Source: JAQUQI01 sp041650035 (lineage in GTDB: Bacteria; Omnitrophota; Gorgyraeia; JABMRG01). From it: DNA of 23,774 nucleotides. The translations under genes and the position numbers were made by a program. The stretch is taken from NCBI GenBank assembly GCA_041650035.1, contig JBAZLY010000018.1, positions 1 through 23,774 on the forward strand, in the 5' to 3' direction. Each line of letters starts with the position of its first letter. Position 1 is the stretch's first letter. Positions 22,811-23,774 of this stretch are shown one piece after another. The notes under the pieces are model-generated. The model ran no database searches and was not told the DNA's origin. It saw only the letters and a list, made by a program, of their open reading frames with translations.

Positions 22811-23774
22811 AATATTATACCGAACCGGTCATAGGCAAGGATTTTTTTGCCAGAGAGGATTTGTTATCCAGCCTCGAGAAAAGTGCCAGTAATCTTAAGC
22901 AGGGCTATAGGCAAAATATCTCGGTTATCGGCAGCAGTCTTATCGGCAAAAGTTCTTTGTTGCTTAATTTCTTGAACAGGTTAAGCAGCGAGAAGGATAT
23001 CCTGCCCATATATGTTGACCTTCATTCGGGTGGCGTGAAGGATTTCGTGGTGAATTTTGTCAACAGCGCCTTTTACAATGCGCTGAAGAAACGTATTGAT
23101 GCGGACAGGCTTATGGATACTGCCAAAATAATGGCCTTATCCAGAGATGTATTTCCTAAAAGCCTTGATTTGGCTGACAGGATATTTGCGTTGGTCGCGG
23201 AGGGTAATATACAAGACGCCTTTTCAGAGGTTTGGGATATTCCGGCGTTTTTGTCGGCGGAGTCGGGTTGTTTTATCGTGATTGTTGTGGATGAGTTCGA
23301 TCGTTTCGCTCATTTCGCCGTTGACAAGCCGTATCAGATATTAGGCCGCAAGATCATGGTACAGCAGAAGACCCTTTTTGTGTTTTCAAGCTCGGCCTCA
23401 ATGAGCGCTAAAAAGATATTGGATCAGAGGCTTTCACTGCTTTTTGGGGGGTTCAAGGTAATTGATATAGGACCTTTCGACGCGGCCCGCGCGAGGGATT
23501 TTATACTCACAAAGAGCAAAGGGGTAAAGATATCCAAGGGTCTTGTGGATTACATGATCTCATTTACAGGAGGTCACCCTTTTTATTTAAACACTATTAT
23601 TGATAAGATACGTTTCGCAAGCGCCTATGGCACCGAGAAGATAACAGTCAAGACCTTAAGCAATATTATATCCGAACAACTTTTTTATCCCGGCGGACTG
23701 TTTAATCAGTTTTTCTGCCAGGCCATAAAAGACGCAGGCGCGATAGCTGCGGATATCAGCGTTTTGGATATACT
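22807..23774 (+). CDS. P-loop (AAA+/STAND-type) ATPase, 3' truncated
   Basis: This gene runs off the window end after 322 codons. Walker A is G42-S-S-L-I-G-K-S-S50. Walker B is I-V-I-V-V-D-E-F-D (about 157-165). A sensor-like stretch L-F-V-F-S-S-S-A-S-M-S follows, then D-I-G-P-F and G-G-H-P-F-Y-L-N, matching the archaeal-ATPase/STAND arrangement that includes the hhGRExE-related N-terminal region (V-I-G-K-D-F-F-A-R-E). The rest of the protein is missing, so any effector domain cannot be seen. It overlaps the nlpD-like gene by four bases, so both are probably coupled. No specific function is assignable. Confidence 0.8.
   Translation, partial: MKYYTEPVIGKDFFAREDLLSSLEKSASNLKQGYRQNISVIGSSLIGKSSLLLNFLNRLSSEKDILPIYVDLHSGGVKDFVVNFVNSAFYNALKKRIDADRLMDTAKIMALSRDVFPKSLDLADRIFALVAEGNIQDAFSEVWDIPAFLSAESGCFIVIVVDEFDRFAHFAVDKPYQILGRKIMVQQKTLFVFSSSASMSAKKILDQRLSLLFGGFKVIDIGPFDAARARDFILTKSKGVKISKGLVDYMISFTGGHPFYLNTIIDKIRFASAYGTEKITVKTLSNIISEQLFYPGGLFNQFFCQAIKDAGAIAADISVLDI

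Noticed and set aside
1..23774. CRISPR arrays, insertion sequences and prophage genes
   Set aside because: No regular direct repeats, transposase, integrase or phage motifs were seen anywhere in the window.

Overview
All genes read on the plus strand. The window looks like a chromosomal segment of a Gram-negative, probably uncultivated bacterium. It encodes a TonB-dependent outer-membrane receptor, TonB, ADP-heptose (LPS core) enzymes, an NlpD-like lipoprotein and lipoprotein/periplasmic peptidases. Gene content, abundant AGG arginine codons and compact layout would suit a lineage such as Candidatus Omnitrophota. That placement is an inference from gene content, not a proven assignment.

Region 1 (1-5349) is a vitamin B12 uptake locus: the 3' end of a BtuF-like binding protein, a BtuC permease, a BtuD ATPase, then a long regulated leader, a BtuB-like receptor broken by a frameshift, and a TonB protein. 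The leader (2155-2579) is the most interesting part. It holds a consensus sigma70 promoter, a full class-I cobalamin riboswitch, a long intrinsic terminator, and then a second, compact element that looks like a class-II (env8-type) cobalamin riboswitch. The P1 helix of this second element would be built from the terminator's U-tract and the bases adjoining the btuB Shine-Dalgarno.

Region 2 (5350-11628) starts with a promoter and hairpin leader ahead of rpsU (59 aa). It continues with a two-domain M16 peptidase, a Memo-family protein, a patatin-like phospholipase, a DUF1844 protein and an RmuC homologue, mostly closely packed.

Region 3 (11629-17920) carries a UPF0104/LPG-synthase-like membrane protein with an apparently leaderless GTG start. 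It then has aroQ - M24 peptidase - efp - accB - accC, an order reminiscent of Bacillus, and a phosphofructokinase with the residues typical of pyrophosphate-dependent enzymes.

Region 4 (18055-21742) is a tightly coupled cluster joining LPS heptose synthesis (gmhA, the adenylyltransferase half of hldE) to thiamine pyrimidine synthesis (stand-alone thiD2, thiC) and a PfkB-family sugar kinase. Region 5 (21848-23774) has tRNA-Gly(CCC), an NlpD-like LysM/LytM lipoprotein lacking most zinc ligands, and an overlapping P-loop ATPase cut off by the window edge.
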